Shown piece by piece: positions 5,805 through 7,065 of a stretch of DNA of 7,065 nt. Every line of letters begins with the position of its first letter. Position 1 is the stretch's first letter. The notes beneath the pieces are model-generated. The model saw nothing but the letters and a program-made list of their open reading frames with translations, had not been told where the DNA came from and ran no database searches. Source of the stretch: JBOHBN01 sp050698355 (GTDB lineage Bacteria; Actinomycetota; Actinomycetes; Streptosporangiales; WHST01). The stretch lies in the NCBI GenBank assembly GCA_050698355.1, contig JBOHBN010000277.1:1-7065 (forward strand). The letters are read 5' to 3'. A program made the translations under genes and the position numbers.

Positions 5805-6053
5805 ATGAAGACCGCCATCTCCCTCCCTGATGAGACCTTTGACCGCGCCTCGCGTCGTGCGAAAGCGCTCGGTCTGAGCCGTTCGGAGTTCTTCGCGCGT
5901 GCTGCCGACAGCTACCTCGATGAACTCGACGCGCACTCGGTGACGCGGCAGATCGACGCGGTGTTGGAGGAGTGCGGCGCGTTGGATGAGTCCAGTACAG
6001 CAGCCGTTGAGGCAGCGCACGGGTTCCTGCACGAATCCGACGACAAGTGGTGA
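5805..6053 (+). CDS. mazE: MazE-type ribbon-helix-helix antitoxin
   Basis: 82 residues, same length as the M. tuberculosis MazE6 antitoxin as I recall it, with a near-matching N-terminus 'MKTAISLPDETFDRASRR'. Residues ~1-42 form a ribbon-helix-helix: the strand 'KTAISLP', a helix 'ETFDRASRRAKALG', then 'LSRSEFFARAADSYLDEL'. The acidic C-terminal ~35 residues, ending 'HESDDKW', are expected to wrap the toxin and block its active site; this part is normally protease-labile. The ATG at 5805 is preferred over in-frame upstream codons because the RHH strand begins there and a -10 box sits six bases before it. The gene overlaps mazF by 7 bp (4 bp if the second GTG is used). It probably autorepresses through the GTTATAC repeats. 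Confidence 0.92.
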   Translation: MKTAISLPDETFDRASRRAKALGLSRSEFFARAADSYLDELDAHSVTRQIDAVLEECGALDESSTAAVEAAHGFLHESDDKW

Positions 6054-6394
6054 TCCAGCGGGGCATGGTTTGCTGGGCAGACCTGGGCCCGGCGGTCGGC
6101 AGTCGACCGGCGAAGCGTCGACCAGTTCTGGTGATCCAGGCCGACAGCTTCAACGAGAGTCATCTGTCAACTGTGCTAGTTGTCGTCATCACCTCCAACA
6201 CCGCCTTGGCAGCGATGCCAGGCAACGTGTTCTTGCCTGCTTCCGCCACGGGTCTACCTCGGGATTCTGTCGTGAACGTCACCGCTGTTGTCACACTCAA
6301 CAAGTCAGATCTGGACGGCGGTCAGGTCGGCTTCGTAGCTGACAGCCTGCTGCACGAGGTCGACCGTGGTCTCCGCCGCGTCTTGGACCTATGA
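6047..6394 (+). CDS. mazF: MazF-family endoribonuclease toxin
   Basis: 115 residues from GTG at 6047; a second GTG at 6050 gives the same protein less one residue. Motifs: 'VCWADLGPAVGSRPAKRRPVLVIQADSFN' (~8-36), 'VVVITSN' (~45-51), 'MPGNVFLPASATGLPRDSVVNVTAVVTLNKSDL' (~57-89) and 'HEVDRGLRRVLDL' at the end. The conserved Arg of RRPVLVI (Arg25) and the Thr/Ser of ITSN (49-50) are the expected catalytic positions of this fold. MazF toxins cut single-stranded RNA in the cytosol to stop growth. It is strikingly like M. tuberculosis MazF6 (Rv1991c), an RNase reported to target rRNA; this is recalled, not searched. The usual RGD/RGE near the N-terminus is RGM here. The start at 6047 is preferred because the Mtb protein begins MVI. 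No frameshift is seen, so the pair should be functional. Confidence 0.94.
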   Translation: MVIQRGMVCWADLGPAVGSRPAKRRPVLVIQADSFNESHLSTVLVVVITSNTALAAMPGNVFLPASATGLPRDSVVNVTAVVTLNKSDLDGGQVGFVADSLLHEVDRGLRRVLDL

Positions 6395-6421
6395 CCAGCA
6401 ACGTGGCACGTCCCGCAAGCG

Positions 6422-6447
6422 GATCCGCGTACGACGATCCGCGTACG
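6422..6447. repeat. Two 12-bp direct repeats, 14-bp period
   Basis: GATCCGCGTACG occurs at 6422-6433 and 6436-6447, separated by two bases. Each copy contains the palindrome CGTACG. The pair sits in the gap between the convergent mazF and hypothetical genes, only 28 bases after mazF. Its role is unknown: a protein-binding site, a recombination scar or a simple tandem duplication are all possible. Confidence 0.6.
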
Positions 6448-6475
6448 GCAACGCACGCATACCGGCGCAGCAGCG

Positions 6476-6889
6476 TCAGGGCTGGACGCCGTTGCCCGGA
6501 GGATGGCCGATGCGCTCGAGCAACTGCTCGCTGAGCACGACGTCGTGCGGTAGCCGTCTCAACTCCAGAGCGTCCGCGTTAACGCCCTGGCGCCGGAGGA
6601 TCCCAGCGAGGGAGCCCCAGTGGTCTGCCTCCATGTCCTTCTGCGAGCGCCCACCGAATGGCTCGTCCGGACCGACGACCATACGTGCCGTGTCCGTGAT
6701 CTCCTCGACCGATGTCACCTCCCAAATGTTGGGTGGGCCCGAGACACTCCAGCCCCGGTCGGCCAGGAGCAGCACACGGCCGCCGTTCATGAGGACGGCC
6801 TCGTGGCGCGCGGATACCGACATCTGCCTCGGGTCAGCGACAGGGTCATCAGCCTCGAGGAAGGTCACCAAGCGAGTCACGTGGGTCAC
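6476..6889 (-). CDS. Conserved hypothetical protein (137 residues), function unknown
   Basis: Real coding is suggested by strong third-position G/C and by blocks resembling a hypothetical family common in actinomycetes: 'GGRVLLLADRGWS' (~36-48), 'IWEVTSVEEITDTARMVVGP' (~55-74), 'DEPFGGRSQKDMEADHW' (~75-91), 'LAGILRRQGV' (~94-103) and 'LELRRLPHDVVLSEQLLERIG' (~108-128). No transmembrane segment, signal peptide or cysteine cluster is visible, so a small soluble cytosolic protein is likely. The start is uncertain: GTG at 6889 and GTG at 6880 lie in a tandem CACGTGAC repeat, and the frame stays open upstream to a codon at 6967 without a convincing ribosome site. On the - strand CATGAT sits six bases before the 6889 GTG, a weak leaderless-type -10. 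It faces mazF tail to tail, 81 bases away. I do not assign a function. Confidence 0.7.
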   Translation of the reverse strand: MTHVTRLVTFLEADDPVADPRQMSVSARHEAVLMNGGRVLLLADRGWSVSGPPNIWEVTSVEEITDTARMVVGPDEPFGGRSQKDMEADHWGSLAGILRRQGVNADALELRRLPHDVVLSEQLLERIGHPPGNGVQP

Positions 6890-6892
6890 GTG
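6876..6892. repeat. Tandem 9-bp repeat containing two CACGTG palindromes
   Basis: GTCACGTG occurs at 6876-6883 and 6885-6892 (9-bp period). Each holds the 6-bp palindrome CACGTG. The repeat covers the two candidate GTG starts of the - strand hypothetical gene, so it may be an operator at the start, or just a duplicated codon triplet. Confidence 0.5.
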
Positions 6893-7065
6893 CCCATCAT
6901 GCCGCTCAAGTCCATGACGCCCTGGGGTTCCGCAACAGGATCCCCTTGCGGTCTGGTTCAACAACACCTCGTTGGTCCGCGCTCTTGGCGCCGCCCTGTC
7001 CAGCGCCGCCGCCAGATGCGGGAGCGGCGGCTCTTCATCAGCACCTAAGCCTGAATCCGTGGAGC
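6890..7065. other. Window-end stretch without an assignable gene
   Basis: No reading frame here has a credible start with a ribosome site. One + strand frame is open from about 6918 to the window end with amino-acid composition that is not obviously random ('VWFNNTSLVRALGAALSS'), but it lacks an ATG or GTG near its beginning. It may be upstream regulatory DNA of the hypothetical gene, a gene remnant, or noise in GC-rich DNA. Confidence 0.4.

Overview
The window looks like a high-GC actinomycete chromosome. Third codon positions are strongly G/C, several starts are GTG, some promoters have leaderless geometry, and the gene families fit: an IclR regulator, a VanW/YoaR-type envelope protein, an HpaC-like flavin reductase and a MazEF pair closely resembling the mycobacterial MazEF6 type. 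The genus cannot be fixed from sequence alone.

Layout. (1) Bases 1-1087, + strand: the 3' end of a cyclodeaminase/cyclohydrolase-family gene (one-carbon folate metabolism), overlapping by 4 bp an IclR-family regulator that probably controls that operon. (2) 1088-1350: a convergent intergenic gap with two GC-rich hairpins that could end transcription from both sides. (3) 1351-3659, - strand: a flavin reductase-like gene overlapping by 4 bp a 580-residue membrane-anchored VanW-domain protein. (4) 3672-4818: a complete IS630-family insertion sequence with 10-bp imperfect terminal repeats, a TA target duplication and one intact DDE transposase, on the same strand as region 3. (5) 4729-5622, - strand: an unrecognised zinc-ribbon protein whose last codon was removed by the IS and replaced by an IS-encoded tail. 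(6) 5623-5804: a compact divergent regulatory region with inverted and direct repeats. (7) 5805-6394, + strand: a mazE/mazF toxin-antitoxin operon. (8) 6395-7065: a convergent conserved hypothetical gene on the - strand, then about 175 bases with no assignable gene.

How it fits together. Removing the IS and one TA restores a reading frame in which the zinc-ribbon gene ends four bases before the flavin reductase GTG, so the original arrangement was probably a three-gene unit: zinc-ribbon protein, flavin reductase, VanW protein. The IS split this unit in the same orientation, so transposase transcription should now run into the flavin reductase nine bases downstream. The transposase stop codon is not inside the element: it is made from the duplicated TA plus the next chromosomal base, and the CTAG target context guarantees it. 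By eye, the segment right of the IS, especially mazEF, is less GC-rich than the left half, consistent with an accessory region.

The most notable items are the target-supplied stop codon, the matching leaderless-type promoters of the IS and of mazEF, and the unrecognised zinc-ribbon protein divergent from the toxin-antitoxin operon.
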